A stretch of 64,000 bases of DNA from Aurelia coerulea (Eukaryota > Cnidaria > Scyphozoa > Semaeostomeae > Ulmaridae). Shown here one piece after another: positions 32,699 to 43,049 of this stretch. Position numbers and translations under genes: made by a program. A model generated the notes under the pieces. It saw nothing but the letters and a program-made list of their open reading frames with translations, was not told the DNA's origin and did not search any database. The DNA is taken from positions 10,114,001 through 10,178,000 of the forward strand of contig CM076954.1 in the NCBI GenBank assembly GCA_039566865.1, read 5' to 3'. Every line of letters begins with the position of its first letter. Within the stretch, counting starts at the first letter, position 1.

Positions 32699-34384
32699 TC
32701 AAAAATGGAGAGAACTAAGTAAATTATTTGTTAAGATAGTGTCACCAAGATTGTTCAAATGCAGTTGACTTCTGTTCAGATGCTTAGTTGCTTCGATATT
32801 AGGATGGTCTATAAAAGTGAGTTTCTTTTCTGAACATAAGTCTTCAAGGATAAAGTTTACCTTTTCTCTTTTCCTATCCAGATGTTTATCCCCACGAGCT
32901 ATGATGCCAGAAACAACAACTTCGATATCATGGCGTTTAATATGACAAGCCAAATCAACGATGCCTTGAGCGATTTCAACTTCTGACTTTATCTCTTCAC
33001 CTTTCCGTGTCGCGAGATCATTTGTTCCTACATGCAGGATAGCTATGTCAGGCTTCCGTTCAATAGATGGCTGTGAATAGCTGTACATATCCTTTGTGGT
33101 TGCTCCAGGAAAACTCTTAACGTAAACATTACAATTGTCACCGCATCTATTTTTCAATTCCCATCCATATACATGTTTCACCATAGAATCGCCTAAAATA
33201 ACCTCAGAACGTCTCTTGTCTGTCTTCTTTGCAGTGGCAGCAGTAGCTCCCCTTTGTGATGTTTTGGCATCAGCTTCTCTATGATCTTTTTTCTGATTAT
33301 CATTTGCTGAATCGCATGACGCAATTTCATCATTTGCTGTGGTGTTTTCCGGGGACGTAATCTTTGGTGTATTTACAATTTCGTTGTTTGAATGAGCCGG
33401 TTTCGAATGAGAAGTGACAAGATTCGTTTGTTCGGTCGATAAACAGGTGTCGTCAGATGAACTTTTGGGATTTGATCGCTCCTGGGGTGAATTGCATTCT
33501 TTACTTTTGGGATTTGATGATGCCTCAAGTGCGCTGCCTTTTTTACTTTTGGGATTGAATAATGCCTCAGATGCACTGCCTTCTTTACTTTTGGGACTTG
33601 CTGAGGTACTAGGTGTTATATTTTCCTCTTTTCGATTTCTTCTGTTGTTTTTCTTCTTTTTATTCTTCTTTTTGTGCACCTTTTCGATCTTTTCAACAGA
33701 AGTATCTTCATAGACAATTGGTAATTTCTTTGACTTGACGTCGTTATTGTTTTCTGTCTTATCTGATTGTTCTTTTCTTTCTATCTGATTGTTCCTATTG
33801 TTTACTACCGTTGTTTTTTCTGGGTTGTTTACCTTGTAATCTGTGGCGACTTGTTGGCCTAATTTCAATTTTAGCGAAAAATTTTCCTCTAGCAGAGTAA
33901 GGTTTGTATCCCGTTCAGTTTGAAACAGACTTTGCAGCTCGACGACGGATTTCGCGAGTCTCTCAAAGCTTATATAGATATCTGCGGGTGGAGATGGCGT
34001 GGATCTTTCAGGTGGTGGTGATTTACCCAGAGTGTTGGTGGCTGCTGAAAATATTGGTCTTCGAGGTGGTGTTGAGACTCCATCAAGAAACTTAAAAAAT
34101 GGATCATCGAAGCAAGCCTCCTTGACATTCTGTTCTCCATATATGGCATCATTTTGCTCGCCTTCTGCATCCAACTGAGTGTCTATTGAATCTGACATCA
34201 CTGCCTTCGCTGCATATCTGTCCTCATCAGACTTCGGTTTCAGTAGGCCGTGATCGATCACCTTCAGGAGCCTCAAGGCAAGTTCATCTTTCTTTCCCAA
34301 TATCGATAGATTTCGCTTGGAGAGTTCGGCTTTTAATTCACCAACCTTTAGTTTCTTTATTGCAGCGGCATTTAACTCACTCAT
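32699..34384 (-). CDS. LINE-1 ORF1: SAP domain, coiled coil and SGNH hydrolase, intact 561 aa
   Basis: ORF1 protein of the CR1-like LINE, expected to bind element RNA or DNA in the ribonucleoprotein. Residues ~8-42 (IKKLKVGELKAELSKRN, KKDELALRLL) form a SAP-type DNA-binding motif. Residues ~140-178 (FERLAKSVVELQSLFQ, LEENFSLKLKLGQQ) look like a coiled coil. A lysine-rich patch lies at ~235-252. Residues ~262-310 hold three to four degenerate NPKSKxGSAxEA repeats. Residues ~392-561 are an SGNH/GDSL hydrolase: VILGDSM (Ser ~400), HVGTNDL (~451-457), and a His near 547 in SQLHLNNLGD. An esterase in ORF1 is a known CR1 feature. It has no stop or frameshift. It is host-genome resident but encoded by the element, not a host gene. 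Confidence 0.82.
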   Translation of the reverse strand: MSELNAAAIKKLKVGELKAELSKRNLSILGKKDELALRLLKVIDHGLLKPKSDEDRYAAKAVMSDSIDTQLDAEGEQNDAIYGEQNVKEACFDDPFFKFLDGVSTPPRRPIFSAATNTLGKSPPPERSTPSPPADIYISFERLAKSVVELQSLFQTERDTNLTLLEENFSLKLKLGQQVATDYKVNNPEKTTVVNNRNNQIERKEQSDKTENNNDVKSKKLPIVYEDTSVEKIEKVHKKKNKKKKNNRRNRKEENITPSTSASPKSKEGSASEALFNPKSKKGSALEASSNPKSKECNSPQERSNPKSSSDDTCLSTEQTNLVTSHSKPAHSNNEIVNTPKITSPENTTANDEIASCDSANDNQKKDHREADAKTSQRGATAATAKKTDKRRSEVILGDSMVKHVYGWELKNRCGDNCNVYVKSFPGATTKDMYSYSQPSIERKPDIAILHVGTNDLATRKGEEIKSEVEIAQGIVDLACHIKRHDIEVVVSGIIARGDKHLDRKREKVNFILEDLCSEKKLTFIDHPNIEATKHLNRSQLHLNNLGDTILTNNLLSSLHF

Positions 34385-34479
34385 ACTTATTTTGATGCAA
34401 TATTCATAGGAAAACGAGTCGAAAAATTAACCATCTACCGTAACGTGCGTCCGATGTCTTTCGCTTCCAATTCCGCTTT

Positions 34480-34537
34480 ACTGAGAAGAGTGCGGTCCAT
34501 TCTGACAGCCTTGGCAACAGGGAAATCTTGGGAATCC
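34480..34537 (-). repeat. Small repeat copy X part 2 of 3
   Basis: GTGCGGTCCATTCTGACAGC and CTTGGCAACAGGGAAATC match the middle of the whole copy at 45381-45530. The part lies between the LINE-1 5' end and the insert at 34538. Confidence 0.72.
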
Positions 34538-35134
34538 AGAGTGTCTCAAATCGGAATTTGGGATGTAAAATCCTAAGCCAGTATACATTTAGATGGCACT
34601 TGTCTTGTGGAAGAATTGTTTTCTGATGCAGCAAAGCACTTTGAGAACAAATATAAAGAAAATTTCCCTTGAAAATTCCTTGCACTTCAGATAACACTTA
34701 ACTGATTGCTACTAATGATAATGTATAATGAAGGTGTTATGTCTGATCTTGTCAATTCTTTGATTCCTTGATCGTTTTTCACTCTGAACTCCTCTGAAAT
34801 TACAATTTTGTGTTCACTGTCCATGCCCAATTTGGCAAGAGTCATAAACTGTCTGCAATTCTTTCAAATTCACAAGAATAAAACTTGGTATCAATGTGTT
34901 TTTCCCTAGAGTCTTCAACAGGAAATACTATTCATTGCAGATTTTTTCCTCCTTCGATGATTACTGATCACAGCAGCAACAACAACAAAAATATTGATTC
35001 CGTGGTCCACATTTTTCGCAAATAGCGCTTATCAAAACGAGGCTATCAAGTCAGTCCGATTTCGGATACTGTTGGCAAAAAGTCTCTGTATTAGCGACAA
35101 ATCAGTTCTAAGGAGCATTGTGAAGCCAGTCTAG
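34538..35134. mobile_element. Unclassified 597-bp insert with 8-bp target duplication
   Basis: GGGAATCC lies on both sides (34530-34537 and 35135-35142), and the small repeat continues across the gap when the insert is removed. The ends AGAGTGTCTC and (reverse complement) TAGACTGGCT are only weakly alike. An 8-bp duplication would suit a hAT-like non-autonomous element. No coding capacity is seen. Confidence 0.55.
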
Positions 35135-35215
35135 GGAATCCCCTCTTCTGCATTGGTAATGTACAGCTTGCGGCTCGCTCGCATCTCCCACATCTCTCTC
35201 CAAATTTGAGATATT
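35135..35215 (-). repeat. Small repeat copy X part 3 of 3
   Basis: CAGCTTGCGGCTCGCTCGCA and TCTCTCTCCAAATTT match the remaining end of the small repeat, completing copy X. Confidence 0.75.
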
Positions 35216-35718
35216 TTCGATTTATTTGAAATTTTCAAGAGTTATGCGTTGTTTTTTTACTATGGTAAGTTTTTTCTCTTGATCATGTAGCAGTCTTGTC
35301 ATCCCTCCACCCATCTGTGAGCGTAACTGGAGCCACTTTATTTCACGTATTTTCCCTTGACTTTGAAGCGGCTCAGTTTTTAGGCCCATGCAACCTACGT
35401 CTATGATGAAGTTTGGCTTGTTTACTAGATACTGAACACATTTACAGCTAAGCAAGCGAATGAAAACCATTGCTTGGAATCATCTAAAGATTCATTATTG
35501 AAATCTTGTACTATTTTGATACATTCATCAAGCTATAACATGTCAAACCAAGCTAATTGAAGTCAACGAAGATGATGCAAGATCAATAGGCCTAACTTGA
35601 GCCGCCTCAAGGTCGAGGGAAACACCTGAATTAAAATGTCTCAAAATACATTCACAAATGGGCGACAAGATGAAAACACGGCATAATATTCCAGTGAAAA
35701 CACTTACCATACTAAACA
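35216..35718. other. Unassigned stretch
   Basis: No gene or clear repeat between the small repeat and the ATAC array. Confidence 0.4.
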
Positions 35719-35883
35719 ATACATACATACATACATACATACATAAATACATACATACATACATACATACATACATACATACATACATACATACATACAT
35801 ACATACATACATACATACATACATACATACATACATACATACATACATACATACATACATACATACATACATACATACATACA
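35719..35883 (+). repeat. (ATAC)n microsatellite, ~165 bp
   Basis: About 41 tetranucleotide units with a single ATAA variant near 35745. Open frames reading MYVC or THIH repeats are artefacts of it. It lies on the 3' side of the minus-strand LINE fragment at 36045-36680, so it may be an expanded LINE tail. Confidence 0.95.
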
Positions 35884-36044
35884 AGGTCTACGTGAGTATA
35901 TCCACAATAATTGTGGCTCTTCAACTCGAGTTAAAAATGCAATTTCCCTAAAATAATTACAATTTGCAAAAAAATATTTTAAGTTACAATATAAATTAGG
36001 CAGCAACTAAAGAGAACTTAAAGATAAAATATATAAAAGTCGAA

Positions 36045-36680
36045 TTAAGGGCAAAGCCGTTCTTTAGCACGCCTTGTTAGGCCCGCTCTCAGTTTTGAAC
36101 AGAATGAGGTCAATGATTTTTGTTCCCTGATTTCTGTAGGGAGTTTGTTGAATAGCTTGCTGGCAGTGTCTTGAAAGGTATCCCTGATCATTGATGCGCT
36201 CAACTTCAGTTCGTTACTGTTACGAAGAGTACGATTGGTCTTATTTATTTCAATGCGGTTAATGGATGGCCAATTCTCGTTGTGAATCGCTTTAAAAGTC
36301 ATTTTCATGCAATTAAATTCTCTTCTTTCCACTATTGGAAGCCAGTTAAGTTTGAGAATATCAGCTGAAGATGCATAGCGACCAAGCACCACACTTGCTG
36401 CAACTTTCTGCAATCGTTGCAGTTTGTTTATTTGAGTGAAAGATAATGGTGAGTAAACATAATCGTTGAAATCAATTTTTGTCAACACTAGGCTTTCAGC
36501 AAGTTGTTTTTTCAATTTTAAGGTTGTAAAATGCTTCAGCTTTTTTAAAATGGATAATTTTCCGTAACAGCTAGAGGAAAGTTCTTTCAAATGATTGGAC
36601 CAGTCTAAGTGTTCACGCCCGACAACACCAAGCCTGAATTCTAACGTCACTTCCGGCCTCTCTGGCAGGAAAGCTGTGGC
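36045..36680 (-). pseudogene. CR1/L2-like LINE 3' fragment (LINE-3 family)
   Basis: Encodes the post-RT C-terminus: LGVVGREHLDWSNHLKELSS, CYGKLSILKKLKHFTTLKLK, LTKIDFNDYVYSPLS, LQRLQKVAASVVLGRYASSA and LFNKLPTEIREQKSLTSFCS, ending at KERLCP. This is the continuation of the same protein family whose RT lies at 44265-45380, although the two are separate copies. It is 5'-truncated; upstream residues in the same frame are not LINE-like. Confidence 0.75.
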
Positions 36681-37850
36681 GCGAAAGTAAAATTTTGTGA
36701 TAAATGGCGTCAGCAGGCGTCCCAAGAGGCCAAATATCGAGATATAACGCAATAGCTGTATCTTCGCTCTTTCAAGTTCTTTGAGCATTTTGGACTCAGA
36801 GCTTCTTGGTTTTTCATATTTTTCAAAGGCCGTGGACAACTCTGTTTACAAACTCGGGATTTAGCACAGCAGGTAAGCAGAATTTATCATAAATTTAACG
36901 TTTGTCCTTTGTTTCATGGAAATGTTGTTGGAAGTTTTGGATTCCTCGATGTCGTTTTGTCCTATTTTGCCACCTTTCGCGAACTGTTGACGAAATAAAC
37001 TTGTCTTTTTCTCATCTTGAACTTCGGCTTGCAGTTTCAAGAAAATGAACTTTTGTTGGCCTAAATTTAATCGAATTTTTTTCAAACTCCAATATTTTCT
37101 AGACTAAGACAGGAATTCTCATTTTGGAGATATAACGCAATAGCTGTAAGCATCTAGTTTCTAGGAATGTTGCCTGTTTTGCTGTAGCCTTTGCCGGTTT
37201 CCCACAATTTTCAAAGGCAATTTTTCCAAGAGAGCCATGACTATTTAATCTGCGTTAACTTTACGTGCTTCCTTTTACATACTTGTCTGCTTTTTAGTCA
37301 GAAAACAAACGTTAACCTTGGTTGAATGTATCACTTTCGAACTTAATCTGATGTTTTCAGAAATGAAAGTATTTTAGAGTACTTGCTAGCTGTTTTGGCC
37401 ACCAGAGCAATGAGAATAATAACAAAACTTTGACTTCGCTCTCAGATAACTTTTCGTCGCGTTTGGCCTAACTGTAAACAAACATAAAGTTGCATTGTTG
37501 CTTATTTTCTTCAAGACTAATGGGGAAGCTCTGACCTAGAAATAGGAGATTTGCTTACTAAAACAATTTTATCAAGGCTACCTTGCACAAAAAATTATCA
37601 GCTTTGATTATTTTGCCTATAAATACGATAGTTTACTGCAATTATTTGCCCGTAGATCTGTTTTCTTTTTCTTGAGCAGGGTATCACTGCTCTGATTTAA
37701 GTTTGCAAAGACATCTCCTATTTTGGTTTGCTGCTCTTTTTTGTGCATGCAATTCTCTATAAGACAAAGTGAAATTTGCTATGCAGCAAACATTTTTATT
37801 AGGAGGAAATAATATTGTCTCTGTTTTATTTTAGGACCCAAACAGAACAA
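36681..37850. other. Unassigned stretch with a 22-bp direct repeat
   Basis: A 22-bp exact direct repeat beginning GAGATATAACGCAATAG lies at 36739-36760 and 37127-37148. The 366 bp between may be an insertion or a duplication. No gene is recognised in the rest. Confidence 0.45.
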
Positions 37851-37935
37851 GATTATCCTTTACCAATCAAGCCCATATGACTGGATATGACTGGATAGGA
37901 TAGGATAGGAGGATAGGATAGGAGTGTGAAATTTT

Positions 37936-39855
37936 ATGCTGGCATCACAATCTGCATATTCCTCTATTTCAATGGAGTGTGAAGATAAAATCAAAGCTGT
38001 CATCAATGTTATTCGTAAAAAGAAAAAGAAGCTGGCTGAAAAATCCTCCATCCTGCGTGAGGCAGTTTCGCAGCATGGCCTAAATGAAAACACTGCAGAA
38101 AGCGCATTGGAGGAAATGGTTAAAAGTGGATCTCTTTTTACTAAAGAGTCATATTACATTCAAGATGAAGATAAAGCGAATGGTCCCAATAATATGCGTG
38201 TTAAAAGCAACGGAGGTTCTGTTGTAAACAATAATGGAAATAACCGTGACTTGGGCGCTCAATTTGATGGCGACGATACTTCCCCGCCTCCTTGTTGCAA
38301 TGTTTTGGAAAATGAAATCGAAAATAGAACGTTAAATTCTTTTGGTCAAATGGCGATGGCCATTACTGAGCTGAATAAGTTCCTTAATGATGAAAGGGAA
38401 AAAAGGGAAAAACTATTTCAAGAAAACTTGGAATTGAAGTTTGAGATCGAATCTTTGAGAGCTGTTGATCATGTAGCCATTTCCAAAGCCATTGTTTCAG
38501 AAAGGATCAAAGACAATAGCGGTATTGAAAAATCCGAAACAGTTGATTGTCTTGGCAACAATGGGTGCCCCGATCCGTGCAGCCAACAGATGGATATACA
38601 ACATGAAAAACAACACGGAGTAAAACAACAGGAAAATCAGCCAGCAAAGAAAAGGAAGAAGAGAAAGACTAAAAGTAAGAAAGAAAAAACGACCCGTAAT
38701 GATACAGATATTGCACAGCCAGCTAAAGTAACAACCCATACATCGACTCCGGATAGAGTTGAGCCTACCACGTCTTCAACCACTGATCATAGTATCAATA
38801 ACAACAACAAAGATTCATTCATTTTTTCATTTTTCATTATTTTTACACGGTGGCCCCGTCAATCGAGAGGATTGCTTTACAGGGGGCCGTGCCAAACTTT
38901 ACAATATTACTAAAAATTACTAACAAATTACCTATATTTACAATCTAAAATAAAAAAAATAAATGAAAAACAATGGAGTTAGCCTGAGAGAGGCAAATTA
39001 CTTTTCAGCATACTTTTAAAAATGCTAAGAGAGGGTGCTTGTTTGACATCCAAAGGCAATTCATTCCAAGTCTTTGCACCCCGGAAAGATATCGCTTTCT
39101 GCCCATTGCAAGTTTTCATCCTTGGAACAAGGACATCGGCAATGGCATTCCGCAAATTCATACTGATATCACGCGCAGAGTTTTTCTTGAAAAGGTTTGA
39201 AAGATAGCCGGGTGCAAGACCTGACAATGCTTTGTATGTAATAGTAGCTGTCTCGCATTTTATCATTTCCTTAACCGTTGGCCAATTTAGTTCCTTGTTG
39301 ACACGCAATGTTGACACTGAAAAGAATGGCAACGAATTAATAACTGCTCGTAACAAAGATGCTATAAAACAAACAGGGAGAAATGATTGTTGGAAGAGAA
39401 ATACAGTACTGATTGTTGGAGACAGCATGTTAAACAACATCGATGAAAGAAAATTGAGCAAAAGATATACGACGAAAGTGCGCTGTTTCCGTGGTTCGAC
39501 AGTGAATGACCTTCATGACTACATCAAGCCTCTCATACGAAAGAAGCCTGACAAGATAATATTGGTAATTGGTACAAATGATATCCAAAATGAAGCTGTA
39601 GCCGATGTGTTAAAGGGAATTAAATCCCTGATGGTCATGATCCACAATGATTTACCTAACTGTCATGTGGCAGTTTCTGAAATAATCAAAAGAGCTGGGA
39701 AATCCGTAGCCACCATCAATGGAAAGATAAATGAATTTAACAGCGGACTAAAGTCTATGAATGTCGATATCTTAAGGCAGCAGAACATACTCCCCGACCA
39801 TATAAATCAGGGTGGACTGCACTATGAACATTATTGGCAAAATCCGATCTTTTGA
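37936..39855 (+). pseudogene. LINE-2 ORF1: N-terminal helical domain and SGNH hydrolase, split by an insertion
   Basis: The first part (37936-38811) reads MECEDKIKAVINVIRKKKKK and SSILREAVSQHGLNENTAES, ending SLFTKESYYIQ, which looks like a winged-helix-type fold. A coiled-coil-like stretch follows (FGQMAMAITELNKFLNDERE), then a Lys/Arg patch KKRKKRKTKSKKEK. The frame then runs into the inserted LINE tail at 38812. After the insert, 39309-39855 restores the hydrolase: TVLIVGDSMLNNIDE (nucleophile Ser), VRCFRGSTVNDLHDYI, LVIGTNDIQ, and a terminal His region (INQGGLHYEHYW). SGNH esterases are known in CR1 ORF1. The start could be the first ATG at 37936 or the Met at 37972. Confidence 0.72.
38812..39308 (-). 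mobile_element. Short CR1-like LINE 3' end inserted in LINE-2 ORF1
   Basis: A minus-strand fragment encodes ELNWPTVKEMIKCETATITY, LAPGYLSNLFKKNSARD and GQKAISFRGAKTWNELPLDV, the extreme C-terminus of a LINE-1-like protein. Its 3' UTR contains GGCCCCGTCAATCGA as LINE-1's does (CCCCGTCAATCGATAG), and it ends in a TTCATTCATTTTTTCATTT tail on the plus strand. About 500 bp, strongly 5'-truncated. A target duplication was not identified. Confidence 0.75.
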
Positions 39856-39970
39856 CTCTTTTTGAAATAATCCGACTGAATCTTTAGAGGCACACTCGCT
39901 TAGCCGCCATGAGGATAATATTCTTCCCGGTCCTGCTAGTGGGGGGCGGACCCTTGGTCACCGAAAAGGA

Positions 39971-42825
39971 ATGGTTATTGGCTCTATAAATGTAAATAGC
40001 TTGCTGCTTCATATCGATGAAGTCAGAGGGCTTATTACAGATAAAGGGTTTCATATTCTTGCAATTAATGAGACAAAACTAGACAGCACAATTGCAGATA
40101 ACCTTCTCGGTGTTGACGGGTATGCCCTACATAGGCGGGATAGGGATAGACATGGGGGTGGAATGGCTGTGTATGTCAGAGACTCTTTAAAATATCATAG
40201 GAGGAGAGATATCCCTGAGGGAGGTTTGGAATTTGTTGGAATAGAGGTTGAACCTACTAAAGCTCAGCCATTTTTAGTAGCGGCCTGGTATAGACCTCCC
40301 TCTGATCCGATTGATTCATTTACTAAACTCGAGGCAAGTCTTGAATTCTTTGATCGCGAAAATAAGGAAATAATTTTCCTTGGTGATACAAATTGTGATA
40401 TGTATTTATTGGAGAACTCCCCTGAAAATACAACAAATAATGTTAACGCTGCTGTACATATGGCCTCGATACATTTGGCCTGACGCAATTAATTAAGGAT
40501 CCTACTAGAGAGACTTTGGATACCGCTACATTAATTGATCATGTAGCATCAACTCACCCAGAAAACATTTCCGAATCTGGAGTTCTAAAAGTCGCTCTTA
40601 GCGATCATTATGCTGTCTACTGTATTAGAAAATATATGGGCACATTTAAACGACAACAGAAAATTATCACCACAAGGAAAATGAAAGATTTCGATCAAAA
40701 TAGTTTCTTGTTTGACCTCAGTCAAGTTGACTGGGATCTAATAGTTGAGTCTAGTACTGACGTAAATGAGGCTGTAGAAAAATGGTCAGCCTTACTATCC
40801 TTGATTATTGAAAAACATGCCCCAATGCGAACAATCAAAGTTTCAGATAAGATGACCCCTTGGTTGACTACTGATTTCAGAAAACTTGCTCGTTCCAGAG
40901 ACAAGCTCAAGACTTCTGCCGTTAAAAACAAATCTTCCATTCTTATGAATTCTTATAAACACGTACGGAATAAAGTGAATAATCTAGGCAAAAAGCTAAA
41001 GCGAAACTACTTCACCGAAAAGATTGCTCTTTACAAGGGGAATTTGAAAGAGACATGGAAAACTATCAACCTTTTGTTGAATAAGAGATCAAAGACAACG
41101 ACTGTTCGCAGTCTTGATGTTGAAGGTCGCAATGTGACTGACAACAACGAAATCGCACAATCGATGAATGATTTCTTTTGTAGCATAGGTAAAAAGCTTA
41201 GTGACGACATACCGCAGCAGTCCAACCCCTTACTTTCGAAGGAATATAACATCAATGAAGAAGGTACGAGTTTCCAGTTTAAGACCGTCTATTCTGTTTC
41301 TGTAGAAAAGGCTCTCAAGAAAATGAAGACTTCGTTTGGCTTTGGATCAGATGGTATTGCAAGCCATTTCATCAAATTGCATTTCGAATTATCTCTCATT
41401 CTCTGTGTAGGATTTATAATCTGTCGATTGAGTCAGGAATCTTTCCTGATTGCTGGAAAATAGCACGTGTTGCTCCCATCTTTAAAAGTGGAGCAACGGA
41501 GGATATATCGAATTACAGACCAATCTCTGTCCTACCCGTAGTTTCAAGGTTGTTCGAAAAACTCATTTATGATCAAATGTACGAGTATCTTGATTCTAAC
41601 AGGCACTTATTTGCAGATCAGTATGGTTTTCGTAACTTGCATTCGGTTGTCTCCTGTTTACTGAACTGTACAAATGATTGGTACGTAAATATTGATAGAG
41701 GGAAATATACTGCCATGATTTTCATTGATCTAAAGAAAGCCTTTGATACGGTCGACCATCAAATTCTTCTGAATAAGATGCGTAATTACGGAATCGACAA
41801 TTTTGAACACCAGTGGTTTAGTTCATACTTGAATAATCGCAGGCAGTTCTGCAAGGTCAGCGGCGTCAGCTCCGATCCTGCTGAAATCAAAATGGGGGTA
41901 CGTCAAGGTTCTTTCCTTGGACCGCTTTTATTTTTGATTTACATTAATGACCTGGCATGACATGACATTAAAAAGGGCAAAAGCAACAATGTATGCGGAT
42001 GATACAGCAATTTCGTTCTCTTCCGATAATATAGAAGAGATTGATGTGGTTGTCAATGCTGAACTTGCCTGCCTTGAGAAATGGTTACAGGGTAACAAGC
42101 TTTCCTTGAATGTTGTCAAGACACAGGCCATGATAATAGGATCGTCGCAAAAGTTGAGGAAAATTGATACACCAACGGTACCGATTCCTCATTTTCGAGT
42201 ACATGGAAATGATATCGATCTTGTGAAGGAAACTAAATATCTTGGTCTTATGATCGATGATAATCTAAAATGGGAGAGCACTGTTAAATGTACACAGAAG
42301 AAGATCTCTAGAGCTATAGGACTTTTGAAGTATGCTAAACACTATGTGGAGGATACGTTAAGGAATATGTATCTTAGTATTGTTCAACCACATTTCAGTT
42401 ATTGTTGCTCTGTTTGGGGATGTTGCGGGGCAACTAAATTGAAAACCTTGCAGAAATTACAGAACAGAGCTGCTAGAATTATTACAAGTAGCCCTTTTGA
42501 CACTCCAGCTGCTCCTCTATTGCAGCGGCTTGGATGGCCGACAATTGATAAACTGAGTAATCGAGAAACATGTACAATGGTATATAAATCTTTAAATTAC
42601 CTCGCACCTGAAAACTTAGGAAACATTTTCTCCAGATTGTCTGATGTTCATACCAGGGTTTTACGCAATACCAAGTGCAATCTTGCTGTACCAAAAATGA
42701 GAACAGCTTACGGCCAAAAATCATTTGCGTTTCGTGGAGCCAATGCCTGGAATAAACTCGACTCAGAAATTAAATTAGCCCCTTCGATTCAGTCATTTAA
42801 AACGAAACTAAAAGCTTTGAATTGA
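39971..42825 (+). pseudogene. LINE-2 ORF2: endonuclease and reverse transcriptase, three frameshifts
   Basis: Endonuclease part 39971-40483 reads MVIGSINVNSLLLHIDEVRG, LAINETKLD and RHGGGMAVYVRD, then AAWYRPPSDP and IFLGDTNCDMY. Frame breaks occur near 40470, 41385 and 41950. The intervening parts carry MTPWLTTDFRKLARSRDKL, SNYRPISVLPVVSRLFEKL (partly upstream of 41550), MIFIDLKKAFDTVDHQILL and [20 protein letters not shown] (Arg where Pro is usual). The last part (41947-42825) has TMYADDTAISFSS, NKLSLNVVKTQAMIIGS and RLGWPTIDKLSNRETCTMVY, with a normal C-terminus. Close in organisation and sequence to LINE-1 ORF2 but clearly a different copy or subfamily. Inactive. Confidence 0.85.
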
Positions 42826-43049
42826 GAATATTCAAGGAAAGCTGATCTGTATCGAAAGTATTATCTTTATTTTTCTTTTTCACATTTAGTAGCTATTTAA
42901 TAGGAAAATTTTGTAAATAGGTTGTATCTTTAGGTTTATTAGCTATTTTGTTTTGTTGCTGGGTCAATTGGAAAGCAGTTGCTTAATTATTTTACTGAAT
43001 TGTATCCCAGGGTAAATATGTTTAAAATGAAAATGAAAATGAAAATGAA

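Larger units (their letters stand above)
29550..34479 (-). mobile_element. Full-length CR1-like LINE, 4.9 kb (LINE-1 of this window)
   Basis: A minus-strand element flanked by ACTGA on both sides (29545-29549 and 34480-34484), inserted in the small repeat whose halves remain outside. It has a short 5' UTR (34479-34385), ORF1, a broken ORF2, a 3' UTR with a GGGGTTACCGTGC region, and a 3' tail of (TGAA) units (TCATTCATTCATTCATTTTA on the plus strand at 29551-29570). Short microsatellite 3' tails fit CR1/L2-group elements. ORF1 is uninterrupted while ORF2 carries two nonsense codons and one frameshift, so insertion is fairly recent but the copy is inactive. Confidence 0.85.
37856..43049 (+). mobile_element. 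CR1-like LINE on the plus strand, ~5.2 kb (LINE-2 of this window)
   Basis: Same organisation as LINE-1: ORF1 with an SGNH hydrolase, ORF2 with endonuclease and RT, and a microsatellite-like 3' tail (AAAATGAAAATGAAAATG at 43024-43049). It is interrupted inside ORF1 by a minus-strand LINE 3' end (38812 to ~39308). A GGATA short tandem repeat lies just upstream at about 37882-37922. The 5' edge is approximate. Confidence 0.78.

Noticed and set aside
35543..35951. Frames reading repeated MYVC or THIH/YIHT peptides
   Set aside because: Artefacts of the (ATAC)n microsatellite, open on both strands.
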